The notes below the pieces were generated by a model that worked only from the letters and a program-made list of their open reading frames with translations, was not told the origin of the DNA and did not search any database. From Flavobacterium muglaense (GTDB taxonomy: Bacteria; Bacteroidota; Bacteroidia; Flavobacteriales; Flavobacteriaceae): a stretch of 53,701 bases of DNA. The number at the start of each line of letters is the position of its first letter. The first letter of the stretch is position 1. Location: positions 1 through 53,701 of the forward strand of contig NZ_JACRUK010000023.1 in NCBI RefSeq assembly GCF_014305155.1, read 5' to 3'. Shown one piece after another: positions 27,713 to 36,852 of this stretch. Both the position numbers and the translations under genes were made by a program.

Positions 27713-29222
27713 GAAGTTTTTAAAATTTGAATATTTATTGCTATTTGCTGTTTTTACTATTGCAACTTGTGGACTAGTCTATGAGCTTGTGGCAGGAACT
27801 CTGGCGAGTTATTTGCTGGGAGATTCAGTCAAGCAGTTTTCTTTTATCATTGGAGTTTACCTGTTTTCAATGGGTATTGGTTCTTATTTTTCTAAGTTTC
27901 TTACGAAGAACATGCTCAACACCTTTGTAGAGATTGAAATTTTAGTGGGACTCGTGGGCGGCTTGAGTTCAGTGGTGCTTTTTTTATTGTTTGAAAGTGT
28001 GTATTCCTTTCAGTTTGTTTTGTATTTATTTGTTTTTATTACCGGTTGTTTGGTAGGATTAGAGATTCCTCTTTTGATGAATATCTTAAAAGATAAAGTA
28101 GCTTTTAGAGATTTAGTTTCTAATGTTTTTACTTTTGATTACATTGGAGCTTTGCTTGCTTCTATATTGTTTCCGCTAGTTTTGGTGCCCAAATTAGGAA
28201 TTATGGGTACTTCACTTTTTTTCGGAATGATAAACATCAGTATAGCAATAGCGTTGTGTTTTTTGTTGAAAAACGAATTAAAAAAAGTGAATTGGTTGCG
28301 TACAAAAGCGATCGTTTCCTTTTTAATTCTTTTGACTGTTTTTATTTTTTCGGGTTCTATTTTGTCCTATTCTGAGGGGAAAATGTACGGAGAGAACATT
28401 ATTTATTCTAATTCCACACCCTATCAACGCATTGTTTTAACACATAATAAAAGTGATTATCGTTTGTATCTAAACAATAATTTACAATTTAGTTCCACAG
28501 ATGAATACCGGTACCACGAAGCTTTAGTGCATCCAGTAATGGCAATGGCAAAGAAAGTAGAGCACGTTTTAGTTCTAGGTGGTGGCGATGGGCTAGCGGT
28601 TAGAGAAATTCTAAAGTACAACGATGTACAAGATGTTACCTTAGTAGATCTTGACCAAGGGATGACTAAGATGTTTAAAACAAATACGATTCTAACGGGT
28701 TTTAATCACAATTCACTCAATAATACTAAGGTTACTGTTTACAATCAAGATGCTTTTGTTTGGGCTAAAAGTTGTAAAAAAAAGTATGATGCCGTGATTA
28801 TTGATTTTCCAGATCCGTCTAATTATAGCTTAGGTAAGTTGTATTCACTAAATTTTTACGCCACTATAAAATCAATTCTGTCGCCTGATGCTGTTATAGT
28901 GGTTCAAACTACTTCGCCTTATTTTGCACCCAAATCTTTTTGGTGTATTAATAAAACCTTAATGGCTGTTTTTCCTCAGGTTGATGCTTATCATGCCTAT
29001 GTTCCTTCTTTTGGTGAGTGGGGCTATTCTATCGCAATTAATGGTTTTGGTACTACTTTTAATACTGTGAATAGGCAGGTAAAAGGGTTGCGTTTTTATA
29101 ATTATCAGTTTGATAAATTTAATTATTTTTCTAAGGATATGATTTCAAATGACATTGAAGTCAATCGATTGGATAATCAAATTCTAGTACGATATTTTGA
29201 TGAGGAGTGGGGAAAATTATAA
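27705..29222 (+). CDS. Membrane-anchored spermidine synthase-like aminopropyltransferase
   Basis: A 505-residue protein: seven or so membrane segments over residues 8-225, then a cytoplasmic aminopropyltransferase domain. Diagnostic sequence includes YQRIVLTHNK, LQFSSTDEYRYHEALVHP, the SAM-site VLVLGGGDGLAVREILKY and IIDFPDPSNYSLGKLYS with the likely catalytic Asp367. It should transfer the aminopropyl group from decarboxylated SAM (made by the SpeD of this operon) to putrescine or another amine at the membrane. The fused membrane domain suggests product export or a membrane-bound acceptor. Overlaps genes on both sides. Confidence 0.9.
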   Translation: MGKKFLKFEYLLLFAVFTIATCGLVYELVAGTLASYLLGDSVKQFSFIIGVYLFSMGIGSYFSKFLTKNMLNTFVEIEILVGLVGGLSSVVLFLLFESVYSFQFVLYLFVFITGCLVGLEIPLLMNILKDKVAFRDLVSNVFTFDYIGALLASILFPLVLVPKLGIMGTSLFFGMINISIAIALCFLLKNELKKVNWLRTKAIVSFLILLTVFIFSGSILSYSEGKMYGENIIYSNSTPYQRIVLTHNKSDYRLYLNNNLQFSSTDEYRYHEALVHPVMAMAKKVEHVLVLGGGDGLAVREILKYNDVQDVTLVDLDQGMTKMFKTNTILTGFNHNSLNNTKVTVYNQDAFVWAKSCKKKYDAVIIDFPDPSNYSLGKLYSLNFYATIKSILSPDAVIVVQTTSPYFAPKSFWCINKTLMAVFPQVDAYHAYVPSFGEWGYSIAINGFGTTFNTVNRQVKGLRFYNYQFDKFNYFSKDMISNDIEVNRLDNQILVRYFDEEWGKL

Positions 29223-30828
29223 TAATTCAAGACGTCTTTTTTTTAAAGGTATAGCAGCTTCATTACTTGTGATTCCTTTTTTGCAGGCTTGCAAAGAAAA
29301 AGTAATTACAATATTGATCAAGTTATCTGGAACAAATCATATTTTGGGACACCGTTTGCGTACCAGAGATTTTCCTACGCCCAGTGCTCAAATTCATATC
29401 CCTTATTTAATTGTAGGTGGCGGAATATCAGGTTTGAGTGCGGCAAGACAATTGTCAAAAAGAGGTATTACTGATTTTTTAGTGGTCGAATTAGAAAACC
29501 ATTTGGGCGGTAACGCATCTAATGGAGAGAATCAATACTCGAAGTATCCTTTGGGCGCGCATTACCTCCCTTTACCTAATAAAAAGGACAAGGAGTTGTT
29601 GCAGTTTCTAGTGGAAGAGAAAATTATTGTAGGTTTTGATGCTAAAGGTTTTCCAATATTTGATGAATTGCAGCTCACTTTTGCACCAGACGAACGTTTG
29701 TTTTACAAAAACAGTTGGCAAGAAGGATTAGTTCCTAGAAATGGAATTGCGCTGAGTGAAGAGCATGAGTATGTCGATTTTTTTACAAAAATGGATGGGT
29801 ATCGTTCAGGAAAAGGGAGTGATGGTCGTTATTTTTTTGATATTCCTTTGGGACTTTCGTCCAATGATGAAGCGGTACGCGCTTTGGATGATCGAACCAT
29901 GAAAGTATGGCTAGAAGAATCTGGTTTTAGTTCGAAACCTCTTTTTGATTATGTAGATTATTGTTGTCGTGACGATTTTGGGTTGGGTATTGCCTATGTT
30001 TCTGCTTGGGCCGGAATTCATTATTTTGCCGGAAGGAAGCAAGATAGTGCGCCAGGTTCAAGAGACACTGTTCTTACGTGGCCAGAAGGAAATGCACGAT
30101 TGGCTTTTCATTTAAAGAAATATACAGCGGGTAAAGTATTGAAAAACCATTTAGTATACGAAGTGAAAACCCAAGGTGATAAAGCATTGGCAACCATCTA
30201 TGACGCTGGTAACAAGAAGTCTATTGAAGTGATTGCTAATAAAGTGATTATGGCCACTCCACAGTTTGTGAACCAGTATGTTTTTAGTGGAAGGAAGCTG
30301 TTTACTAAAGATTTTCATTATGCGCCTTGGCTATTAGCTACCCTGGTGGTTGCTGATTTGGGTGATAATAATAGTTTTTCTTTGTGTTGGGACAATGTAA
30401 TTCATGGTGCCAAAGGCTTGGGATATGTCTATGATCAGCAACAGTCAGTGTCGCAGGTACAGGCTAAAAAAGTGATTACCTATTATTATAGTTTTTCATC
30501 GGCTGATTTAAAGAAAAGTAGAAAAGAGTTGTATCATAAAAAACAAGAACATTGGAAACAGCTTGTATTTGAGGATTTAAATATAGCGCATCCCGGAATT
30601 GAGTTAAATACTGAGGAAATCAATATTCATCTTTTGGGTCACGGAATGGTAAGCCCTGTACCTGGATTTATATTCGGACAAGCCAAGAAACAAGCTGCTA
30701 AGAGTATTGATGATTGTATTTTCTTTGCACATTCAGATTTGTCTGGAATTTCTATTTTTGAAGAAGCTTTTCATCAAGGAATTAATGTAGTAAACACCAT
30801 TTTGGATGGAACAACCGTGGATTCATAA
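29200..30828 (+). CDS. Tat-exported FAD-dependent oxidoreductase lipoprotein (amine-oxidase-like)
   Basis: A 542-residue flavoprotein. Start at ATG 29200 inside the spermidine synthase gene. The N-terminus has a twin-arginine signal, SRRLFFKG (Arg11-Arg12), ending in a lipobox LQAC with Cys31, so it is probably exported folded with its FAD and anchored by lipid. The FAD-binding motif is YLIVGGGISGLSAARQL followed by LVVELENHLGGNA; the C-terminus has EEAFHQGINVVNTIL as in amine oxidase/phytoene desaturase-type enzymes. In this operon an oxidase acting on a polyamine or aminopropylated product outside the cytoplasm is plausible but unproven. Confidence 0.85.
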   Translation: MRSGENYNNSRRLFFKGIAASLLVIPFLQACKEKVITILIKLSGTNHILGHRLRTRDFPTPSAQIHIPYLIVGGGISGLSAARQLSKRGITDFLVVELENHLGGNASNGENQYSKYPLGAHYLPLPNKKDKELLQFLVEEKIIVGFDAKGFPIFDELQLTFAPDERLFYKNSWQEGLVPRNGIALSEEHEYVDFFTKMDGYRSGKGSDGRYFFDIPLGLSSNDEAVRALDDRTMKVWLEESGFSSKPLFDYVDYCCRDDFGLGIAYVSAWAGIHYFAGRKQDSAPGSRDTVLTWPEGNARLAFHLKKYTAGKVLKNHLVYEVKTQGDKALATIYDAGNKKSIEVIANKVIMATPQFVNQYVFSGRKLFTKDFHYAPWLLATLVVADLGDNNSFSLCWDNVIHGAKGLGYVYDQQQSVSQVQAKKVITYYYSFSSADLKKSRKELYHKKQEHWKQLVFEDLNIAHPGIELNTEEINIHLLGHGMVSPVPGFIFGQAKKQAAKSIDDCIFFAHSDLSGISIFEEAFHQGINVVNTILDGTTVDS

Positions 30829-31828
30829 AAAAAGTACAGATGGTCTTTTTATTCTTGCGCCTTCTTTTATAGTAGTCGCAATTGTTTTTATTTTTCAAGA
30901 TGCGATACAAGCTATTGAAAGGTATTATTCATTTTATACATGGCTTTTTTTAATTGTTTTTATCGATGTAGCGCACGTTTATGCTACATTGTTTAAAACC
31001 TATTTTGTCCCGTCAGCATTTAAAAAGAGAAAAGCGTTGCTAATTACTTTGCCTATAATTTGTTTTGGTATAGGGATGGTTCTTTTTGCTTTTGGTAGTG
31101 CCGTTTTTTGGTCTGTTCTGGCGTATGTGGCTGTTTTTCATTTCATCAGACAACAATATGGTATAATGAGATTGTATTCCCGTAATGAGGGGAAGACTGC
31201 TTGGACTAGTGGTTTTGATAATTTGGTTATTTACACCGCTACTGGTTATCCCATGTTGTATTGGTTTTTATCGTCTCCTCGTGAATTCAATTGGTTCACG
31301 GAATTTGATTTTTTTAAGTTCGAAAGTATTTTGCTGCTAGAAGTCTTGCGATGGTGTTATGCTTTTGTTGTGGTTATTTATCTCTTTAGAACTGTTTTTA
31401 TGGCAGTAAAAACCCAGTATTTCAATATTCCGAAACACGCTATTATTATCGGTACTTTTTTGTCTTGGTATGTGGGGATTGTTTATTTTAACAACGATTT
31501 GGTTTTTACACTGCTCAATGTAGTATCGCATGGTATTCCGTACATGGCTTTGATTTATCTTAATGAAATTGAAAAAAAGTCTGCTACGGATCTAGGGGTG
31601 TTGAATTATGTAAAAGGATTAAAAGGAGTGCTGCTTTTTTTGTTGTTTTTGTTTGCAGTTGCTTTTTTCGAAGAGTACGTTTGGGAAGTTGCAGTGTGGA
31701 ATGAGAAATTTACAACCCCCTATTTTGCTGTTTCAAATTGGCAATTTATTGTGGTTCCTTTACTCACGGTACCTCAGTTGACCCATTATTTTCTAGATGG
31801 CTTTATTTGGAGGTCTAAGGCCGCTTAG
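30806..31828 (+). CDS. Polytopic membrane protein with conserved-looking histidines
   Basis: A 340-residue protein with about nine membrane segments and no family I can name. Histidines fall in or beside membrane segments in distinctive contexts: Asp54-Val-Ala-His57 (FIDVAHVYA), His112 (VFHFIRQQYG), His242 (VVSHGIPYM) and His327 (LTHYFLDGFIWR). Such a layout resembles membrane metalloenzymes, but the spacing is not that of the fatty acid desaturase boxes. Its ATG overlaps the flavoprotein gene by 23 bases. Last gene of the polyamine operon; its end overlaps the converging SGNH gene by 14 bases. Confidence 0.75.
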   Translation: MEQPWIHKKSTDGLFILAPSFIVVAIVFIFQDAIQAIERYYSFYTWLFLIVFIDVAHVYATLFKTYFVPSAFKKRKALLITLPIICFGIGMVLFAFGSAVFWSVLAYVAVFHFIRQQYGIMRLYSRNEGKTAWTSGFDNLVIYTATGYPMLYWFLSSPREFNWFTEFDFFKFESILLLEVLRWCYAFVVVIYLFRTVFMAVKTQYFNIPKHAIIIGTFLSWYVGIVYFNNDLVFTLLNVVSHGIPYMALIYLNEIEKKSATDLGVLNYVKGLKGVLLFLLFLFAVAFFEEYVWEVAVWNEKFTTPYFAVSNWQFIVVPLLTVPQLTHYFLDGFIWRSKAA

Positions 31829-32528
31829 TTTGGTTTTTATTTATCCCTTGTAGTTGCACTAAAATACGATCCGCAATCAAGGAATAAGCCTTTTTTGAAG
31901 GATGTAAGCCATCGGTTGTAACGAGTTTTGGATTCGTAAGTCCTTGTCTGGTTATATCTGTAATAGTGATGAAATGGATGTTGTGGGCGGTGCAATACGC
32001 TTTTGCGAAAGCATTATACCGGTTAATTTCTTCTGTAATCCTTTTCGTCTTGCCTTTTTGTAATCCGTATGGAGTATAGGCATAGTCAGGAATGGAGAGC
32101 ACGATTAGGTTTGTTTTTTTTGCTTTCGCAAAAGCGATTGCTTTATGAACAAGAGCTGGAAACTCTTGCTGGTATATGTCGAAATCCTTGTTCTGAAATT
32201 GATTGTTTACGCCTATTAATAAGGTTACTAGGTCATAATTGCTGTCTGGATTGTGATCATCAATGGCTTTAAGTAGGTTTGTAGTTGTCCAGCCTGTTTG
32301 GGCAATGATATCTTTGGTGTAGGCATTGTGCGGATTGTTGGCTTGTAATTGGCTTTGTATTTGGGCAGGGAAGCTGCAAGCCTTGCATACGCTTTGACCA
32401 ATGGTGTAGCTATCACCAAGTGCTAAATAGCGGAAAGGGACAGTGGTATTGGTTTTTTTTGTGCTGATGCAGCTTGTTATATTCATCAGCGGTAGAATCA
32501 TAACTAGTATTAGATTTTTTAGTTTCAT
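31815..32528 (-). CDS. SGNH/GDSL esterase lipoprotein
   Basis: A 237-residue hydrolase. Lipoprotein signal with lipobox NITSC (cysteine near residue 20). SGNH blocks: YLALGDSYTIGQ with the nucleophile serine, LLIGVNNQ with the oxyanion Asn, and TDGLHPSKKAY with the Asp-x-x-His pair. It should act as an esterase or lipase/acetylhydrolase in the envelope. Read convergently to the polyamine operon with a 14-base overlap of the coding ends, leaving no room for a separate terminator. Confidence 0.92.
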   Translation of the reverse strand: MKLKNLILVMILPLMNITSCISTKKTNTTVPFRYLALGDSYTIGQSVCKACSFPAQIQSQLQANNPHNAYTKDIIAQTGWTTTNLLKAIDDHNPDSNYDLVTLLIGVNNQFQNKDFDIYQQEFPALVHKAIAFAKAKKTNLIVLSIPDYAYTPYGLQKGKTKRITEEINRYNAFAKAYCTAHNIHFITITDITRQGLTNPKLVTTDGLHPSKKAYSLIADRILVQLQGINKNQTKRP

Positions 32529-32585
32529 TAGGCTTGAAGTTTTTCAATTCTAATACTAGTTACGAGATAATGGATCTACTGGTTT

Positions 32586-33368
32586 TTAGACCATTTCTTC
32601 TTTTAAGGCAATGGTTTCTTCGATGGCGTCCCATAAACCTATTCTTTTTTCTAAAGCTAGGATGGATACGGCTTCGATTTCGGCCCATTTTTGAGCGTCT
32701 TCACCGCAAAGTTCTGTGATCATTTTCATTGCCATCGGTCCATGCTCATCGGCATCTAGTTCGATATGTCTCTCAAAATAATAGATTAATTTACTTAAGT
32801 CTGTATCAGGAAAGTTGGTTTGAAAGTTTTTTAAAATCACAGTAAACATATTCGGAATCAAATCTTCTCTTCCAAAGGTGAACGCGGCAGCAATTTCATG
32901 TGGTTTTCCTTCTTCGATTACTCTAAAAGTAAAGTCAAGAAATGCTTTAATTTTTGGATGTAAATTACTGGTTTTAATTGCTACGAAAATGTTTTGTAAC
33001 GAATGTACTTCGGATAGAAATGTGTCTATTTCGATAGTATTTGCTCCGCAATCTTGCATCGCTTCAATGTACATTTCGTAATGACTTTGTCGGCGTCCGT
33101 CGATGGTTAAATCCGATTCTTCAGCAAGAACAATTTCATTGATTAGGTATCGTGTCTCTGGATTTGGCGATGCAAACCAAGGTGTCGTTGTACAAGTTAG
33201 CTTAGATTGTAGGGCTTTCAACAAAGACATAAAATCCCATACTGCAAAAACGTGATTTTCTAAAAAGCTATGTAAATCAGTGATTGTTTTTACTTTTTCG
33301 TACAGCGGATGTTGTAGCAAAGCCTTTTTTTGAGGGGTGATGGCGTCCTCTATTTGTTGAATAGTCAT
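32586..33368 (-). CDS. DUF3050 protein (heme-oxygenase-like fold)
   Basis: A 260-residue all-alpha protein of the DUF3050 family, which shares the heme-oxygenase-like fold. Characteristic pieces are HVFAVWDFMSLLKALQ, NEIVLAEESDL, SHYEMYIEAM and a C-terminal YFERHIELDADEHGPMA. The residues His39, Glu79/Glu80, His93 and the HIELDADEHG group could form a metal site, as in HDO-type oxidases of this fold, but the reaction is not known. Single gene on the minus strand. Confidence 0.85.
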   Translation of the reverse strand: MTIQQIEDAITPQKKALLQHPLYEKVKTITDLHSFLENHVFAVWDFMSLLKALQSKLTCTTTPWFASPNPETRYLINEIVLAEESDLTIDGRRQSHYEMYIEAMQDCGANTIEIDTFLSEVHSLQNIFVAIKTSNLHPKIKAFLDFTFRVIEEGKPHEIAAAFTFGREDLIPNMFTVILKNFQTNFPDTDLSKLIYYFERHIELDADEHGPMAMKMITELCGEDAQKWAEIEAVSILALEKRIGLWDAIEETIALKEEMV

Positions 33369-33392
33369 AAGGGGTTATTTTTTTGTAAATAT

Positions 33393-33424
33393 AAAAAAAG
33401 CTTCTTGTTTCCAAGAAGCTTTTG
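33393..33424 (-). terminator. Terminator after the acyl-CoA dehydrogenase gene
   Basis: AAAGCTTCTTG and CAAGAAGCTTT with a four-base loop. Read on the minus strand the hairpin is followed by a T-run. It lies between the acyl-CoA dehydrogenase stop and the DUF3050 start. Confidence 0.85.
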
Positions 33425-33460
33425 TAATCAATTTTATAAATACTTTAATAGTTGTTTATT

Positions 33461-34639
33461 TTATTTAAATGCTGGAATTCCAGTGATATCCATTCCGGTG
33501 ATCAATAAATGAATATCGTGAGTTCCTTCATAAGTAATTACTGATTCCAGGTTCATCATGTGACGCATAATTGAATATTCGCCCGTAATTCCCATTCCGC
33601 CTAAAATTTGTCTTGCTTCACGTGCAATGTTTATTGCCATATCTACATTGTTTCTTTTGGCCATAGAGATTTGTGCTGTAGTCGCTTTTCCTTCGTTTCT
33701 TAGTACACCTAATCTCCAAGTTAGCAATTGTGCTTTAGTGATTTCAGTAATCATTTCGGCCAATTTCTTTTGTTGTAATTGTGTTCCTGCGATTGGTTTG
33801 TCAAATTGTATGCGTTCTTTGGCATAACGTAATGCGGTGTCATAACAATCCATTGCTGCTCCTATTGCCCCCCAGGCGATTCCATAACGTGCCGAATCTA
33901 AGCATCCAAGTGGTGCACCAAGTCCCGATTTGTTTGGTAATAAGTTTTCTTTTGGAATTTTTACATTGTCAAATATCAATTCACCTGTAGCGGATGCACG
34001 TAATGACCATTTGTTATGGGTTTCAGGAGTTGAAAATCCTTCCATACCACGCTCTACGATTAGACCGTGTATTCTTCCTTCTTCATTTTTTGCCCATACT
34101 ACCGCAATATCGGCAAATGGTGCGTTTGAGATCCACATTTTGGCTCCGTTTAATAAATAATGATCGCCCATGTCTTTAAAGTTGGTGATCATGCTTCCGG
34201 GATCAGATCCATAATTAGGTTCTGTAAGACCAAAACAGCCAATGAATTCTCCTGTTGCTAGTTTTGGTAAGTATTTCATTCTTTGCTCTTCGTTACCATA
34301 TTTCCAAATAGGATACATTACTAATGACGATTGAACTGATGATGTAGAACGTACACCTGAGTCACCACGCTCGATTTCTTGCATGATTAATCCATAAGAT
34401 ATTTGGTCAAGTCCAGCGCCACCATATTCAACGGGAATATAAGGGCCAAAACCACCAATCTCTCCCAAACCTTTTACGATTTGTTTTGGAAATTCGGCTC
34501 TTTGAGCATATTCTTCAATGATTGGAGAGACTTCTTTCTTCACCCATGCACGTGCAGAATCACGAACGAGTTTGTGTTCTTCAGTCAATAAATCGTCTAG
34601 TAAATAGTAATCTGGCGCTTGAAATAAATCTGGTTTCAT
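33461..34639 (-). CDS. Acyl-CoA dehydrogenase (glutaryl-CoA dehydrogenase-like)
   Basis: A 392-residue FAD flavoenzyme. Features are GFGPYIPVEYGGAGLD, IGCFGLTEPNYGSDP, LNGAKMWISNAPFADIAVVWAK, and the catalytic-base segment ESVITYEGTHDIHLL. The pattern RSTSSVQSSLV and the SVITYEGTHDIH region point to the glutaryl-CoA dehydrogenase subgroup, which decarboxylates glutaryl-CoA in lysine and tryptophan breakdown. Substrate assignment is inferred only from overall similarity. No other pathway gene is next to it. Confidence 0.9.
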   Translation of the reverse strand: MKPDLFQAPDYYLLDDLLTEEHKLVRDSARAWVKKEVSPIIEEYAQRAEFPKQIVKGLGEIGGFGPYIPVEYGGAGLDQISYGLIMQEIERGDSGVRSTSSVQSSLVMYPIWKYGNEEQRMKYLPKLATGEFIGCFGLTEPNYGSDPGSMITNFKDMGDHYLLNGAKMWISNAPFADIAVVWAKNEEGRIHGLIVERGMEGFSTPETHNKWSLRASATGELIFDNVKIPKENLLPNKSGLGAPLGCLDSARYGIAWGAIGAAMDCYDTALRYAKERIQFDKPIAGTQLQQKKLAEMITEITKAQLLTWRLGVLRNEGKATTAQISMAKRNNVDMAINIAREARQILGGMGITGEYSIMRHMMNLESVITYEGTHDIHLLITGMDITGIPAFK

Positions 34640-34922
34640 AAGGAGCTTTTATTTGTTTAGTAATTGTATAGCGTTGGTCTGGCTTTTGGGTCTCTTTTTT
34701 AAGGAAGATTGAAAAGCATTATTTTCTAAAACAAATTTACATAAAGAAATATAACAAAACCATTATTATTTGTTATATTTTTACATGTTAGATAAAATGA
34801 AATGAACTATTGCATTTTGGTGCTCCTTGGAGGCTGTAAAATGCAAGAGTCTTAGCCTAAAAAGCATTTATAAAGGGCTAAAATGTGAGTTTTGGATTGT
34901 GAAAGGTGTTATTTAAAGGTTA

Positions 34923-35636
34923 TTACATCTTTAAATAAAAATCCTTTGTCAATGCAATGTAATCTGGAGTGTAAATATGACGTGCTGTCTCAATTGTTAA
35001 TTCGTCAATGGGGAAATCAATAATCTCTTTTCGGCCAAAGGCCAATAGACTGCGTTTGATTTCAGTAGTTGGTGTTCCTTTTACGCGAGTGATTTTTATG
35101 GGATAAAGCTCCATTTCATTGGCTAAAGCCAAAAAATTTGCTTCTTCCTTGAAGGGAATGATCACTGTGAATATTCCATTATCCGATAAAAACATTGACG
35201 CGGCTTCGATTAAATCCTCAAAAGGCATGGCGTCTTGGAAACGTGCGAGGTCTCGCTGTTCATTTTCTGTTTTGTAATCTTCGCTGTAAAAAGGAGGATT
35301 GGATACTATCAAGTCGTATTCTTCTTCGGGCTCGTCTATAAATTCATCTAAACCGGCATGAAAACAAAATAGGCGATCGCTCCAAGGGGAGTTTTCAAAG
35401 TTGTCAACTGCTTGCTCGTAAGCTTGTTCGTCAATTTCTAAGGCGTCAATTTGTTCGGCATTACTTCGTTGGGCAAGCATTAATGCAATGACTCCTGTAC
35501 CTGTTCCGATGTCTAATATACTATACGGGTTGTTGTCTGTTGGAGTCCAAGCACCTAATAATACACCGTCAGTTCCAATTTTCATGGCAGAGCGATCTTG
35601 TTCTACGGTAAATTGTTTGAATTGGAATTTAGACAA
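34923..35636 (-). CDS. tRNA1(Val) adenine-37 N6-methyltransferase (TrmN6/YfiC)
   Basis: A 237-residue SAM-dependent methyltransferase modifying A37 of a valine tRNA. It has ILDIGTGTGVIALMLAQR (SAM site) and IVSNPPFYSEDYKTEN, with the NPPF catalytic motif of N6-adenine methyltransferases. The N-terminus FKQFTVEQDRSAMKIGTDGVLLGAW is typical of the YfiC family. It probably follows rpsP-rimM in the same direction, separated by about 95 bp that contains a half copy of the ATTAAG repeat. Confidence 0.9.
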   Translation of the reverse strand: MSKFQFKQFTVEQDRSAMKIGTDGVLLGAWTPTDNNPYSILDIGTGTGVIALMLAQRSNAEQIDALEIDEQAYEQAVDNFENSPWSDRLFCFHAGLDEFIDEPEEEYDLIVSNPPFYSEDYKTENEQRDLARFQDAMPFEDLIEAASMFLSDNGIFTVIIPFKEEANFLALANEMELYPIKITRVKGTPTTEIKRSLLAFGRKEIIDFPIDELTIETARHIYTPDYIALTKDFYLKM

Positions 35637-35692
35637 AACGAAAATTTTAAAGATTAAACCTTTAAGAAGTTAACGGAGTTAAGAAAAAAGAC

Positions 35693-35720
35693 TTAATGAA
35701 CCTTAATTTCTTAATGGTTC
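35693..35720. repeat. Half copy of the ATTAAG palindromic repeat
   Basis: Read on the minus strand this matches the left arm of the repeat at 3-74: AACCATTAAG, then ATTAAGGTTCATTAAG. It lies between rimM and trmN6. Only one arm is present, so no full hairpin can form. Confidence 0.6.
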
Positions 35721-35730
35721 AAAATATAAA

Positions 35731-36255
35731 TTAAAGGTACATCTCGATTAAACCTTCTGGTAAATCCATGATTACCTTTTTGTTTTCTCGGTCAATTTGG
35801 ACCAAGAAATGGTCAATCATTGGGATTAAAATTTCAACTTCGCCATTCAAAACCTCAAATAAAGGTTGTGCGGTGCTATCGTTGATAGATTCGATTTTTC
35901 CAACTACGCCTAGACGTTGGTCTTCCACTTCAAAACCTATTACTTCATGAAAATAGAATTTGTTACCACTAAGTTTTGGTAGCATTTTTAAAGGAAGGTA
36001 TAAGTCGCATCCTAGCAAGGCTTCGGCTTCTTCTTCGGTACTCACATCTTCAAAACGAACTCTTAGAAAGTCGTTTTTATGTAAAGAGCTATTTTCAATA
36101 AAAAAAGGAACCAAGTGTTTGTTGTTTTCAACAAACACTGATTCCAAGTTTTCGTATAACTCAGGTTCGTCTGTATCTAAATAGATCAGAACTTCGCCTT
36201 TAAAGCTAAATTTTTTGGCGATTTTGCCTAAGTAGAAACAATCTTCTTTGCGCAT
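35731..36255 (-). CDS. rimM: Ribosome maturation factor RimM
   Basis: A 174-residue factor for 30S assembly that binds S19 during 16S rRNA maturation. Start at ATG 36255 (MRKEDCFYLGKIAKKFSFKG), where homology begins; a longer frame reaches into rpsP. The N-terminal RimM domain includes EVLIYLDTDEPELYENLESVFV, and the PRC-barrel half contains YFHEVIGFEVEDQRLGVVGKI. Follows rpsP by 13 bp, the common rpsP-rimM arrangement. Confidence 0.95.
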   Translation of the reverse strand: MRKEDCFYLGKIAKKFSFKGEVLIYLDTDEPELYENLESVFVENNKHLVPFFIENSSLHKNDFLRVRFEDVSTEEEAEALLGCDLYLPLKMLPKLSGNKFYFHEVIGFEVEDQRLGVVGKIESINDSTAQPLFEVLNGEVEILIPMIDHFLVQIDRENKKVIMDLPEGLIEMYL

Positions 36256-36268
36256 CGTCGCTTGTAAA

Positions 36269-36832
36269 TTATGCTTGAGTTTCTTCGTTGTTTTCTTCTG
36301 CAGCAGGAGCTTCTTCAGTTGAAGCTTCAACTTCAGCTACTTCTTCAGCAACTGGGTTTGCAGCAGCGATAGCGTCAGCTTCTGCTTGAGCAGCTGCAGC
36401 TAAACGTTTAGCGTTAACTTCTTGTTCTGCTTTGAATGCTTTAGCTTTAACATCAGCTTGCGCTTTTGATAAACCATCTTTCTTAGCGTCTACTGTTCCG
36501 TTTTTAGCTTCTAACCAAGCAGCTAATTTTGCATCAGCTTGCTCTTGCGTCAAAGCTCCTTTGCGAATACCTCCATCAAGGTGGTGTTTCAATAAAGCAC
36601 CTTTGTAAGAAAGAATAGCTTTAGCAGTATCAGTTGGTTGTGCACCATTGTGCAACCATTTTACTGCGCTATCAAGGTTTAACTCGATAGTTGCTGGGTT
36701 TGTGTTTGGATTGTAAGTACCTATTTTTTCTAGGTATTTACCATCTCTTTTTGAGCGAGCATCTGCTGCTACAACCCAGTAAAAAGGTTTTTGTTTTTTA
36801 CCGTGTCTTTGTAATCTAATTTTTACTGACAT
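36269..36832 (-). CDS. rpsP: 30S ribosomal protein S16 with C-terminal extension
   Basis: A 187-residue S16. The first 80 or so residues are the conserved core (MSVKIRLQRHGKKQKPFYWVVAADAR, YNPNTNPATIELN). The remaining 100 residues are a lysine/alanine-rich helix followed by an acidic Ala/Glu/Thr tail (VAEEVAEVEASTEEAPAAEE). Such long tails occur in Bacteroidota S16 proteins, as I recall, while E. coli S16 is about 82 residues. Transcribed with rimM. A -7 box (TATCTTTG on the minus strand) and a small leader hairpin lie upstream. Confidence 0.95.
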   Translation of the reverse strand: MSVKIRLQRHGKKQKPFYWVVAADARSKRDGKYLEKIGTYNPNTNPATIELNLDSAVKWLHNGAQPTDTAKAILSYKGALLKHHLDGGIRKGALTQEQADAKLAAWLEAKNGTVDAKKDGLSKAQADVKAKAFKAEQEVNAKRLAAAAQAEADAIAAANPVAEEVAEVEASTEEAPAAEENNEETQA

Positions 36833-36852
36833 AATCTTGTATGATTAAATTT

